Shown here one piece after another: positions 52,731-61,246 of a stretch of DNA of 64,000 nt; position 1 is the stretch's first letter; each line of letters begins with the position of its first letter. This DNA is from Flammeovirga sp. EKP202 (GTDB lineage: Bacteria; Bacteroidota; Bacteroidia; Cytophagales; Flammeovirgaceae), in NCBI RefSeq assembly GCF_014534745.1, contig NZ_JACVVP010000026.1:1-64000 (forward strand), read 5' to 3'. The notes beneath the pieces were generated by a model. The model was not told the origin of the DNA. It worked only from the letters and a program-made list of their open reading frames with translations, and searched no databases. Both the position numbers and the translations under genes were made by a program.

Positions 52731-54035
52731 ATGAAAAAAATTGCATTGCATTGGAAAATAATCATCGGGATGGTATTAGGACTCCTCCTAGGATTATTGA
52801 TAAGCTATACAGGAAACGCTCAATTCTCTAATGATTGGATCAAACCCTTTGGTACTATCTTTATTCGATTACTTAAATTAATTGCTGTACCTCTTGTACT
52901 TATATCTTTGGTCAATGGTGTTGCATCAATGACTGATCTTTCAAAGCTTTCAAAAATGGGAGGTCGTGCTGTCGGAATTTATTTAGTTACCACTATTATA
53001 GCTGTTACTATTGGTCTTCTCTTAGTAAATGTCTTCCAACCTGGTGCAGGTTTTTCGGAAGAAATGAGAGCTAGTTTCATAGAACGATTTGCTGATAGTG
53101 CATCTTCAAGAGTTGCACAAGCTTCTGAGGTGCAACAAAGAAGCCCATTACAACCTTTATTGGATATGGTACCTGGCAATATTTTCAATGCCATGAGCAG
53201 TAATAGTAATATGCTACAAGTGATCTTTTTTGCTATTCTATTTGGTGTGTCATTAGTGGCAATACCAGCTGAACATGGAAAAGCAGTAAAGGAATTATTC
53301 AAAAGTTTGGATAAAATCATCTTGAAAATGGTTGATTTGATCATGAAATTCGCACCTTATGGTGTGTTTGCTTTGATCACTTCTCTAATTACTGACTTTA
53401 CAGGTGATGACCCTTCAAAAGCAACAGAACTTTTATTGACACTTGGATTTTATTCTTTAGTTGTAATCATGGGATTATTTATCATGGTTGCAGTAATCTA
53501 CCCTTCTATCTTGAAAATATTTGCTAGAGTTAATTTCTCTAGATTTATCAGAGGTATTTTCCCAGCACAAATGATGGCTTTTTCAACGAGTAGTAGTGCT
53601 GCGGCATTGCCCGTAACTATGAAACAAGTGGAAGAAGAATTGGGTGTATCTGAAGAAACAACAAGTTTTGTGTTGCCTTTAGGAGCAACTGTAAATATGG
53701 ACGGCACTAGTTTGTATCAAGGTGTTGCAGCGGTATTTATCGCTCAAGTATTTGGTGAAGATTTGACGTTAGCAGATCAAATTTCAATTGTGATTACCGC
53801 TACATTAGCATCCATCGGTTCTGCCGCTGTTCCTGGTGCAGGTATCATCATGTTGATTATCGTACTTGAGCAAGTAGGTTTACCAACTGAAGGTATTGCA
53901 TTAATCCTTGCTCCAGATAGAATTCTAGACATGTTTAGAACGGTAGTTAACGTTACGGGTGATTCAACAGTAGCTATACTCGTTGATAAAGCCGTCGGTA
54001 ATAAACCTGGAATTGAGGGTACCGAAATTGATTAA
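52731..54035 (+). CDS. dicarboxylate/amino acid:cation symporter (GltP/DctA family)
   Basis: Inner-membrane uptake system driven by Na+ or H+; 434 residues. The re-entrant loop FSTSSSAAALPVTM (about 284-297), the cation/substrate motif LGATVNMDGTSLYQG (about 319-333) and the second loop IGSAAVPGAGI (about 364-374) are intact, with about eight helices. DRILDMFRTVVNVTGDSTVA (about 397-416) carries the substrate-binding Asp and the TD/N-x-x-G pattern. It is likely specific for C4-dicarboxylates, glutamate or aspartate; I cannot choose. Confidence 0.93.
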   Translation: MKKIALHWKIIIGMVLGLLLGLLISYTGNAQFSNDWIKPFGTIFIRLLKLIAVPLVLISLVNGVASMTDLSKLSKMGGRAVGIYLVTTIIAVTIGLLLVNVFQPGAGFSEEMRASFIERFADSASSRVAQASEVQQRSPLQPLLDMVPGNIFNAMSSNSNMLQVIFFAILFGVSLVAIPAEHGKAVKELFKSLDKIILKMVDLIMKFAPYGVFALITSLITDFTGDDPSKATELLLTLGFYSLVVIMGLFIMVAVIYPSILKIFARVNFSRFIRGIFPAQMMAFSTSSSAAALPVTMKQVEEELGVSEETTSFVLPLGATVNMDGTSLYQGVAAVFIAQVFGEDLTLADQISIVITATLASIGSAAVPGAGIIMLIIVLEQVGLPTEGIALILAPDRILDMFRTVVNVTGDSTVAILVDKAVGNKPGIEGTEID

Positions 54036-54075
54036 TAAAAGAATTCTCTGTTAAAAAGGGATCAATAATATTCAG

Positions 54076-54112
54076 AAAAAGCTGATTCATTGACTTGGAT
54101 CAGCTTTTTTTA
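54076..54112 (+). terminator. terminator after the symporter gene
   Basis: Perfect stem AAAAAGCTGAT (54076-54086) / ATCAGCTTTTT (54099-54109) with a 12-nt loop and a T run. Confidence 0.78.
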
Positions 54113-54155
54113 CAAATAAAACATTCCAATTCACAATTCATTTAAAAAACACTCC

Positions 54156-54163
54156 TACCTTTG
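54156..54163 (+). promoter_or_regulatory. -7 element immediately before the U32 gene
   Basis: TACCTTTG is a perfect TAnnTTTG match whose last base is only 4 nt before the ATG at 54168. Transcription would then begin at or very near the start codon, giving a leaderless or nearly leaderless mRNA. Confidence 0.5.
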
Positions 54164-54167
54164 CAGC

Positions 54168-56033
54168 ATGAAAAAATCTCTAGAATTATTAGCACCCGCA
54201 AAAGATATTGAAATTGGATTCTCAGCGATCAACCACGGGGCTGATGCAGTATATATTGGACCAAAAGCATTTGGTGCAAGGGACGGTGTAGGCAACTCTA
54301 TTCAAGACATTGAAAAATTAACGAAACATGCCCACCGTTTTAATGCAAAGATTTTTGCAACGATGAACACATTATTGTTTGATCACGAATTGGATCAAGC
54401 ACATCAACAAGCGTGGGATTTATATCATGCAGGTGTGGATTCTTTAATTATTCAGGATATGGGTCTTTTAGAGATGGACCTTCCTCCTATTCCATTACAC
54501 GCTTCAACACAAACTCATAATTACGATTTAGAGAAAGTTCAATTCCTTGAAAAAGTAGGTTTTGATCGTGTTGTTTTAGCGAGAGAATTATCAATAAAAC
54601 AAATTCAAGATATTGGTGAGAAAACCAATGTGGAATTAGAGGCATTTGTAGCCGGAGCATTGTGTGTAAGTTTGAGTGGTCAGTGCTACATGAGTAATAA
54701 TGTTGGAGATCGTTCTGCCAACAGAGGTGCTTGTGGACAGCCCTGCCGTTTGCCTTATGATTTAATTGACAATGCAGGTCAAAAACTTGCCAGTGAAAAA
54801 CACCTCCTTTCTTTGAAGGATCTAAACCTTGAAGACTACATTTTACCACTCGCTAGAGCTGGGGTGAACTCATTTAAGATTGAAGGACGTCTGAAAGATG
54901 AAGCGTACGTTAAAAATATGGTGGGTAACTTCCGTAAGCGTATTGATTATGTTTTAGATAAATATGGTGATGAGTTTGTAAGAGATTCTCAAGGAAAAGT
55001 AACTTTAGGCTTCGAACCTGCTCCTGAAAAAACATATAACAGAGAGTTCACAACTTATTTCTACGAAAAAAGAAAAGATACTATTGCTAACTTCGATACA
55101 CCAAAGGCAATCGGTGATCGAATTGGTCTTGTAAAAGAGGTAAAAGGCAATCAATACCTTATTGACACTGATAAAAAATTAATTCCTGGTGATGGATTAT
55201 GTTTCTTGGATAAACACGAGAAACTACAAGGAATGAAAGTTGAACATGTCAACGATCAAGGTTGGATCAAGACTTCTCTTGTAATGGGGGTTCGTGTTGG
55301 TGCTGAAATATTCAGAAACTACGATCAACAATACAACAAGGAATTAAAAGGTGAGAAAACAGTCCGTAAAATTGATGCAAATGTAAGCTTAGATTGGAAT
55401 AATCATCAAGTAGATTTATCTATTGAAGATATTTACGACAATAAAATCACACATCACTATAAAGAACCTTTTGAACTCGCCTCTAATAAAGAGAAAGCTG
55501 TTCAAAACTTGACGAAATCATTAAAGAAATCAGGTAATACTATTTTTGATGTTGTCGATGTAAAACTTCCGGAAGGTGATGTGCCATTTATTCCAGGTGG
55601 TAAGGTAAATCAATGGAGAAGAGATCTTATTGAAGCTTTAGAAGAAAAAAGAAACAGCAGTTACAAACAACCTTCTAGAATTAACACTGATATTGATGAC
55701 ACTTATCCTTTCTATCAGAAGAAATTTGACCATCATGGTAATGTTCTAAACCAAAAAGCGAGAGAATTCTATACACGTCACGGTGTTGAAGAAATCGGCG
55801 AAGGTTTTGAAGGACGTGAAGATAAAAGTAAACTCCGTTTGATGACAACAAAACACTGTCTACGTTATCAAATCGGTATGTGTGATGAACATGAAACTTT
55901 TGTCACTCCTCCTGAAAATGTACAGTTCCCTCTATTCTTAAAATATAAAGACGTCCGCTATAAGTTGAAATTCAACTGTAAGGATTGTGTGATGCTTATT
56001 GATGACGCTCCTGAGGAAGAGGCCGCTAAGTAA
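54168..56033 (+). CDS. U32-family protein, RlhA-like (rRNA hydroxylation)
   Basis: 621 residues, annotated historically as collagenase-like peptidase U32. The N-terminal barrel ELLAPAKDIEIGFSAINHGA (about 4-23) and the four-Cys segment CVSLSGQCYMSN … ACGQPC (about 165-196) probably bind an iron-sulfur cluster. The C-terminal part ends with TTKHCLRYQIGMC and FNCKDCVMLID. This length and ending match RlhA (YdcP), needed for 5-hydroxycytidine in 23S rRNA, better than the shorter TrhP. It is probably an RNA-modification factor rather than a protease. Confidence 0.8.
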   Translation: MKKSLELLAPAKDIEIGFSAINHGADAVYIGPKAFGARDGVGNSIQDIEKLTKHAHRFNAKIFATMNTLLFDHELDQAHQQAWDLYHAGVDSLIIQDMGLLEMDLPPIPLHASTQTHNYDLEKVQFLEKVGFDRVVLARELSIKQIQDIGEKTNVELEAFVAGALCVSLSGQCYMSNNVGDRSANRGACGQPCRLPYDLIDNAGQKLASEKHLLSLKDLNLEDYILPLARAGVNSFKIEGRLKDEAYVKNMVGNFRKRIDYVLDKYGDEFVRDSQGKVTLGFEPAPEKTYNREFTTYFYEKRKDTIANFDTPKAIGDRIGLVKEVKGNQYLIDTDKKLIPGDGLCFLDKHEKLQGMKVEHVNDQGWIKTSLVMGVRVGAEIFRNYDQQYNKELKGEKTVRKIDANVSLDWNNHQVDLSIEDIYDNKITHHYKEPFELASNKEKAVQNLTKSLKKSGNTIFDVVDVKLPEGDVPFIPGGKVNQWRRDLIEALEEKRNSSYKQPSRINTDIDDTYPFYQKKFDHHGNVLNQKAREFYTRHGVEEIGEGFEGREDKSKLRLMTTKHCLRYQIGMCDEHETFVTPPENVQFPLFLKYKDVRYKLKFNCKDCVMLIDDAPEEEAAK

Positions 56034-56050
56034 AAAAATTGAAAGGAATC

Positions 56051-56096
56051 AAATCCCAAGCTTCAATGGTAAAAATTAAAGCTTGGGATTTTTTAT
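56051..56096 (+). terminator. terminator after the U32 gene
   Basis: Perfect 13-bp stem AAATCCCAAGCTT (56051-56063) / AAGCTTGGGATTT (56079-56091) followed by a T run. Confidence 0.8.
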
Positions 56097-56304
56097 TTAT
56101 CAACTCAATGCAAAAGTGTTAAACATTTGTGCTTTAGATAAGTTAGTCTCCAGTCACTTTAATATTACCTCTTACAGTTTCTGGAGGTTTTTCGCCGAAA
56201 CCCACAAAATACATTGTAAACTAAATTATCGTTAACTTTTAATCGACCTTTCTGCAAGCATTTATAGGATCAACTTTCAAGCTTCCTTCTTCTTCATTTT
56301 TCCA

Positions 56305-56456
56305 TTGATGAAAAACGAAGCAAAAAATCTAGGCTTTGAACGCAAAAGCTAAATTTCATTCCTTTCGCCTAAATGATTTTAAACTCGCTGCGCTCAAACA
56401 GCAAAATCATTTTTAACGGCTCATTCCATGAAATTCTTCACACTTTTCCCTTCAAG
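56305..56456. repeat. nested hairpin-forming intergenic element
   Basis: Inner stem AAATGATTTT (56371-56380) / AAAATCATTT (56403-56412) encloses a second stem GCTG (56387-56390) / CAGC (56399-56402). The flanks GATGAAAAACGAAGCAAAAAA (56307) and AAATTCTTCACACTTTTCCC (to about 56450) are loosely complementary. The base composition is unlike the surrounding AT-rich spacer. It looks like a dispersed intergenic element, but only one copy is in this window. Confidence 0.5.
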
Positions 56457-56543
56457 GCCGAGGGAGATACTACTAAATGATGATCTGATTACATGTCAAA
56501 TGACAAAGGTTTTATAATAATCTTCTAAAGTGCAGTACTGTAG

Positions 56544-56564
56544 GGGCGTTTTAGTAAAACGTCC
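56544..56564. repeat. short palindrome
   Basis: GGGCGTTTT (56544-56552) / AAAACGTCC (56556-56564), pairing with one G-U, within TAGGGGCGTTTTAGTAAAAC. It may be a piece of another dispersed repeat. Confidence 0.4.
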
Positions 56565-56872
56565 TCACGAACCACAATACACTACCATTTACCCTTCAGA
56601 AAAGTAATCATATTAATTAACGATAATTTCATTTGCAATGCACCAAATCTCTGAACCATTTCATACTACCTCTATTTTAATTTTTGGATTATTTGATGAT
56701 CCTATTACATCAATTATTACTTTTCTTCAATTTTACACCACATTTTATTAAATTATAAATGTACTAAATAGAAATGGTACAAAAAGTCTACAACATATAT
56801 TTCAATTATCTGCTATTTCAATCAACTCAAAGGGTTCCTAATGGAACAAACTACTATTTTACTCATAAACGT

Positions 56873-58024
56873 ATGTCTACTATTAATTCAGAAGGATTCA
56901 AAAAGGAATCCTATACCCAAATGCTAGAAGAAAAAGATAAAATTCTTTCATTGATTTACGATACTGTTGGAGATGTAATTTTCGCTTTAAACGTCAATAA
57001 GGCAGGAGAATACATTTTTAGTTCGGTCAACCAAACCTTTCTAAACGCTACAGGGTTAAAGCGTGAGCAAGTCATAGGGAAAAATGTCAAAGAAGTTATT
57101 CCTGAACCTTCTTTAACCATTGTGTTAGGTCATTATCGAACAGCCATCAAAACTAAATCTAGCGTTAGTTGGGAAGAAATCACCCCTTATCCTACCGGAA
57201 CAAAAATTGGAGAGGTTAGAATTGCTCCCGTCTTTGACAAAAATGAAAAATGTAAAATGCTTATTGGTAGTGTTCATGATATTACTGAGAGTCGAAATTA
57301 CTCCAAAAAGCTCGAAGAATCAATGGAAAAAATTGCTCAGAAGAATTACGAACTTGAGCAAATGGGCTACGTCACTTCGCATGACTTAAGTGAACCATTG
57401 AACACCATACAAAGTTTCTCAATGCTCTTGAAAGAAGAATTGAATAATAAAACAGGTGACGAAGCAAAAGCATTCAAATATCTTGACTTCATTTCTTCAG
57501 CTACACAAAGAATGAAAACCCTCTTAAGAGGAATGATAAACTATAACATCATTGGAAAAGAGTTAGAACTAAAGGAGGTTGATCTTAACCTACTTGTTGA
57601 TAGTGTTTTGCAAGATTTAGCAGGTACTATTATGAAAGAAAATGCTGAAATTAATGTTCCTACTCTACCATCCATCAAAATCTATGAATCTGAGCTCAAA
57701 ATTTTATTTCAAAATTTAATTAGCAATGCTATAAAATATAGACACCCTGATAGAGGTGTACAAATTGATATAAAAGTTTCGAACGAGAAAGAGAAAGTAA
57801 AGATTGAAATCATTGATAACGGGATCGGAATTGATGAAGTATATTTTGAAAAAATCTTCCATGTTTTTCAACGGCTACATAAACAAAACCAATATGAAGG
57901 TTCAGGAATCGGCCTTTCAATTTGTAAGAAAGTAATTGACTTGCACGATGGTCAAATATGGGTAGAAAAAAACACCCCATATGGAAGTAAATTTTGTTTT
58001 ACACTTAGTAAGAAGTTGGTATGA
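56873..58024 (+). CDS. PAS-domain sensor histidine kinase
   Basis: Soluble histidine kinase of 383 residues from ATG 56873 (an earlier ATG at 56774 adds 33 residues of no clear value). A PAS domain (about 20-135; GEYIFSSVNQTF, LIGSVHDITES) is followed by a short coiled coil, an H-box with the phospho-accepting His in VTSHDLSEPLNTIQSFSML (about 164-182) and the ATPase domain: N-box NLISNAIKYR, G1 DNGIGI, G2 EGSGIGLSIC. There is no membrane helix, so it senses an internal signal. Its stop overlaps the response-regulator start by 4 bp. Confidence 0.9.
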   Translation: MSTINSEGFKKESYTQMLEEKDKILSLIYDTVGDVIFALNVNKAGEYIFSSVNQTFLNATGLKREQVIGKNVKEVIPEPSLTIVLGHYRTAIKTKSSVSWEEITPYPTGTKIGEVRIAPVFDKNEKCKMLIGSVHDITESRNYSKKLEESMEKIAQKNYELEQMGYVTSHDLSEPLNTIQSFSMLLKEELNNKTGDEAKAFKYLDFISSATQRMKTLLRGMINYNIIGKELELKEVDLNLLVDSVLQDLAGTIMKENAEINVPTLPSIKIYESELKILFQNLISNAIKYRHPDRGVQIDIKVSNEKEKVKIEIIDNGIGIDEVYFEKIFHVFQRLHKQNQYEGSGIGLSICKKVIDLHDGQIWVEKNTPYGSKFCFTLSKKLV

Positions 58025-58452
58025 ATAAGATGTTAGATTGCATAATATGCATTGACGATGATGAGGCTACAAATTATTTTAATGAAACAGTAATTAAGGG
58101 GATGAATATCGTCAAAAATCCCTTGTTCTATGAAGATGCGGATATTGCATTAGATTATTTATCAAAACCGATAGAAAATCTCAAGGTTCCTGATTTAATT
58201 TTATTGGACCTTAATATGCCCAAAACAAATGGTTGGGATTTCTTAGATAAATACGTAACGAAGGGTTTCGCTCAGAAATTTAATCAAACCAAAATTGTTA
58301 TTTTAACAACATCTATTAATCCTTTAGATAAGATAAAAGCCGATTCTTATGAATGTGTGTCTGAACTTGTCAATAAAATTTTAGATGCTAGTAAAATTCA
58401 AGGGATTTTAAAAAATCAATTTGGTTTTCAATTTGAAAGTGCCAACAACTGA
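58021..58452 (+). CDS. stand-alone response-regulator receiver
   Basis: 143 residues, receiver domain only. The acidic pair is in CIDDDEATNYF (about 9-19), the phospho-accepting Asp in LILLDLNMPKTNGWDF (D near 64), and Thr in VILTTSINP (about 95-103). The usual Lys-Pro at the end of beta-5 is Lys-Ile (VNKIL, about 119-123), which is a slight oddity. No output domain is present, so it is either a phosphate shuttle or acts by protein contact. It is translationally coupled to the PAS kinase. Confidence 0.85.
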   Translation: MNKMLDCIICIDDDEATNYFNETVIKGMNIVKNPLFYEDADIALDYLSKPIENLKVPDLILLDLNMPKTNGWDFLDKYVTKGFAQKFNQTKIVILTTSINPLDKIKADSYECVSELVNKILDASKIQGILKNQFGFQFESANN

Positions 58453-58458
58453 TTTCAA

Positions 58459-58506
58459 AAAAAGAGCAGTATCTCAAAAGCCACCAATTAAAATACTGCT
58501 CTTTTT
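58459..58506. terminator. bidirectional terminator
   Basis: Perfect 14-bp stem AAAAAGAGCAGTAT (58459-58472) / ATACTGCTCTTTTT (58493-58506). It serves the response regulator (plus) and the beta-helix gene (minus). Confidence 0.8.
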
Positions 58507-58523
58507 ATTACAAGTCCAACGTT

Positions 58524-60947
58524 TTAGTTTTTAATCACTTGCTTTGTCATTGATTTACCTTCAGCAATCAATTTTAATAGGTAGACCCCATTGCTTTGAC
58601 TTCTTAAATCAATACTTGAGATTGATGAAGTAGACGAAAATTCCTGATCTAAAATTACTTGTCCCATCATATTGTAAACTATCACTCTTGGTTGAAGGGA
58701 CATTTTATTCCATTTGATATTAAAAACACCTTTAGAAGGGTTAGGATATACCACTACTTGAGTTGCTTGTATTTCTTCTGTAGACGAAACAATATCTGTT
58801 ACTTCAAATGAATAAGTATCAAAGGCTAAATAGTTATCATCGCTTGCATCAAGAATTCTAAGCTCCACTTCTACTTTATAATTTTGACCCACTTCCCAAT
58901 CCGTTACCTGCAGTAGAGTAATAGTTGTTATACCTTCTCCTGCTGTCACATTTTTTCTTCCTTCAGAAAGTTTTGTACCTGATGGTGAAATTACCTTAGC
59001 CACTAACTCATGATCAGAAGTTGAGGCGTAGTTGATTTTAATTTCAATTGCATCACCTACATCAAGTGTTGGTTTTGGGTTTAGAATCTCTATATTATTT
59101 TCAGAAGGGATATCTGCAACAGGTACCCAATCTGCTCCTGGCACCCACATTTCTCCACCTCTCTCATAGGCTCCGATATCTGGTGCGTCTCCAAGAAAGC
59201 CATCAGTAAAACCTGAAATTTCTTTTCCTGCATCGATCAGGGCCGAACCTTCTTTTGGTACAAAATTAAGATTTGCGGCATCCTCAAAAGGATCATTTGC
59301 ATCAATAATATTTTCAGGCTGAACATCCGTTCCATACCATGGAGCCTTGTCAGCATAATTGTTTATAATTACAACATCATCAAGCGTAAAACCATTTTCC
59401 CAACGTCCCATTCCTTCAGATGCTTTTAAAATGGAATTATTATAGATATCTAAATCCCAGTTATCCCAGTTGATTTGTATACCCGTCCATGAAACATTGT
59501 ATACTACATTGTTGTAAACCTTATATCCTTTACTGTGATTATCTAAATAAATACCTGCCACTTTGTAACCTGCATGAGGTGCTGCTGTAGAATTATGAAA
59601 CCAGTTATGGTGTATTTCAGTGTTCTTATAATCTGAATTTCCAACAGTATAGAAAACGCCACCATCAGCATTCATTTTCATTACATCAAAAACATTATTG
59701 TAAGCAATAACTGCATCTCCGCCACTTACATAAATTCCACTTCTTCCACTTCCTGATACTGTATTATTTTCAATAATAGTCCCTGGACAATTTGAACGAA
59801 TAGGTTCAGAGTGAATACCTATTGTATTAAAATTTCTTACAATATTATTTTTAATTGTTGTATTTCTTGATCCTTTCCATGATGCCAACATAGAAATACC
59901 ATTGGCGGTACCATATTCAATCAGATTTCGTTCAATCAAAGTATTCTGCCCTTCCACCGTAATTGCACCTGAACCAATTTGAGCATCTGTATTGTCTAAT
60001 TCATCTAAAATTGGAATACCATGACGAATCGTCGAATTTCTAATCACATTATAATTACCACTTGTCAATAAGATCCCTCCAAATGTCTCAATTCCATCCA
60101 CTACAATATAATTTTTCGTTAGACGAAACGTATATTCACGAGCTCTGTATTCACATTGACCATTGGCAGGATTTTCACCATTGGGTGCTTTAAAGTATAC
60201 TTCTTGGTTTGATGCATCATAATAGTACTCTCTTTCAAAATCCAATGCATCTAAACTATTGAATAAATAGAAAATACCTCTATGTCCGTTTCTTTCAACG
60301 GTTGGGTTGTGAACTCCAAAAGGCCACCTAGAAATATCTACGGCATTAAATTCTACTTTTGAATTAGAATAGGATTGTATTTTCCGAGTCCAACTTGCAC
60401 CTGAATGTCCTCCTAAATACCACATATAGCCCTGGCTCCAATCGAAATTTGGAACTCCATCATATTCAATATGAGATCCCGAACCTCCTTTGATATATTT
60501 GGCATCAGGCGTGTAAGGGTCATTATCTACATTATTAGGCCAACGAGCAATATCCATCATATTACCATCATAGAATAAAGCATTGTGCTCCATACCTAAC
60601 GGCATTGTAACACTTGCCTTATAGATATTGTCCTTTGTCAACGTCCAGGTTTTAATTTCTTCTACTGCTGATACGATTACTTTCTCATTATCAGCCGCTT
60701 TAAAAGTAATAGGGTTTCCCGCATTTCCGCTTCTTGATGGGACCACTGTTTCACGGTATGTACCTTCATGAATGATAATTACATCACCAGCAACAGCAAC
60801 ACTCGCTGCTTTCTGTATGGTTAAATAGGGATTGGAAGAGGTTCCATCATTGGTGTCATTTCCATCTTTTGCCACATGTATTTCAGTAGCGAAAGAGAGT
60901 GTATTAAAACACATCCACAAGAAGAGCGTAAAAATTTGTTTATTCAT
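58524..60947 (-). CDS. secreted right-handed beta-helix protein with T9SS C-terminal domain
   Basis: 807 residues. A signal peptide (about 1-20) is followed by a parallel beta-helix of the pectate-lyase/DUF1565 type, starting EIHVAKDGNDTNDGTSSNPY (about 22-41). Repeated rungs such as NYNVIRNSTIRHGIP, NTLIERNLIEYGTANGIS and GTIIENNTVSGSGRSGIYVS span about 285-480. An Ig-like linker (about 630-720) leads to a type A T9SS sorting domain: VYPNPSKGVFNI, IVYNMMGQVILD, GVYLLKLIAEGKSMTKQVIK. It is probably a surface polysaccharide-degrading enzyme, but no catalytic residues could be assigned, so the substrate is unknown. Confidence 0.85.
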   Translation of the reverse strand: MNKQIFTLFLWMCFNTLSFATEIHVAKDGNDTNDGTSSNPYLTIQKAASVAVAGDVIIIHEGTYRETVVPSRSGNAGNPITFKAADNEKVIVSAVEEIKTWTLTKDNIYKASVTMPLGMEHNALFYDGNMMDIARWPNNVDNDPYTPDAKYIKGGSGSHIEYDGVPNFDWSQGYMWYLGGHSGASWTRKIQSYSNSKVEFNAVDISRWPFGVHNPTVERNGHRGIFYLFNSLDALDFEREYYYDASNQEVYFKAPNGENPANGQCEYRAREYTFRLTKNYIVVDGIETFGGILLTSGNYNVIRNSTIRHGIPILDELDNTDAQIGSGAITVEGQNTLIERNLIEYGTANGISMLASWKGSRNTTIKNNIVRNFNTIGIHSEPIRSNCPGTIIENNTVSGSGRSGIYVSGGDAVIAYNNVFDVMKMNADGGVFYTVGNSDYKNTEIHHNWFHNSTAAPHAGYKVAGIYLDNHSKGYKVYNNVVYNVSWTGIQINWDNWDLDIYNNSILKASEGMGRWENGFTLDDVVIINNYADKAPWYGTDVQPENIIDANDPFEDAANLNFVPKEGSALIDAGKEISGFTDGFLGDAPDIGAYERGGEMWVPGADWVPVADIPSENNIEILNPKPTLDVGDAIEIKINYASTSDHELVAKVISPSGTKLSEGRKNVTAGEGITTITLLQVTDWEVGQNYKVEVELRILDASDDNYLAFDTYSFEVTDIVSSTEEIQATQVVVYPNPSKGVFNIKWNKMSLQPRVIVYNMMGQVILDQEFSSTSSISSIDLRSQSNGVYLLKLIAEGKSMTKQVIKN

Positions 60948-61044
60948 AGTTCTTTATAAGTAATTTAAATCGGCTTTTATTGCCATTCATTTCATCATTC
61001 AGGTCAATGATAATTCCTGATGCTTATTTATCAGTTTTTATTGC

Positions 61045-61107
61045 GTATACTTTGGGTTAAAAATAGGTTTTAGAATACCGCAACAAAGGAAGATATTTAA
61101 AGTATAC
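61045..61107. promoter_or_regulatory. spaced inverted repeat upstream of the beta-helix gene
   Basis: GTATACTTT (61045-61053) and AAAGTATAC (61099-61107) are perfect 9-bp arms 45 bp apart, about 100-160 bp upstream of the beta-helix start. The spacing, about 54 bp centre to centre, is close to five helical turns, as for a regulator that binds two sites and loops the DNA. Confidence 0.35.
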
Positions 61108-61163
61108 AGGGGGTTGTTCAAAATATACCGTAAAAAAGAAGACGATTCTCCCCCTTTTTTCCA

Positions 61164-61197
61164 TAAAAAAAGTAGTAACACCCAAGGTATTACTACT
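61164..61197 (-). terminator. terminator after the TonB-dependent receptor
   Basis: On the minus strand AGTAGTAATACC and GGTGTTACTACT form a stem with one mismatch (plus positions 61171-61182 and 61186-61197), followed by seven T residues. Confidence 0.65.
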
Positions 61198-61246
61198 CTT
61201 CTATACTGGTCGGATTCAGCAGTTATTTCATTCTAGATTTTGGAGT

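Larger units (their letters stand above)
56097..56872. other. long intergenic region before the kinase gene
   Basis: About 780 bp without a convincing ORF. It holds the nested hairpin element (56305-56456) and a short palindrome (56544-56564), described separately. No tRNA and no clear promoter were found. Confidence 0.45.

Noticed and set aside
54487-54849. Minus-strand 120-codon frame inside the U32 gene
   Set aside because: It is fully antisense to a strongly conserved coding region, with no recognisable domain.
38812-56778. Shared string TGTACTAAATAG before the AI-2E and kinase genes as a regulatory motif
   Set aside because: Twelve AT-rich bases shared at two sites can arise by chance in this composition, and the neighbouring bases differ.
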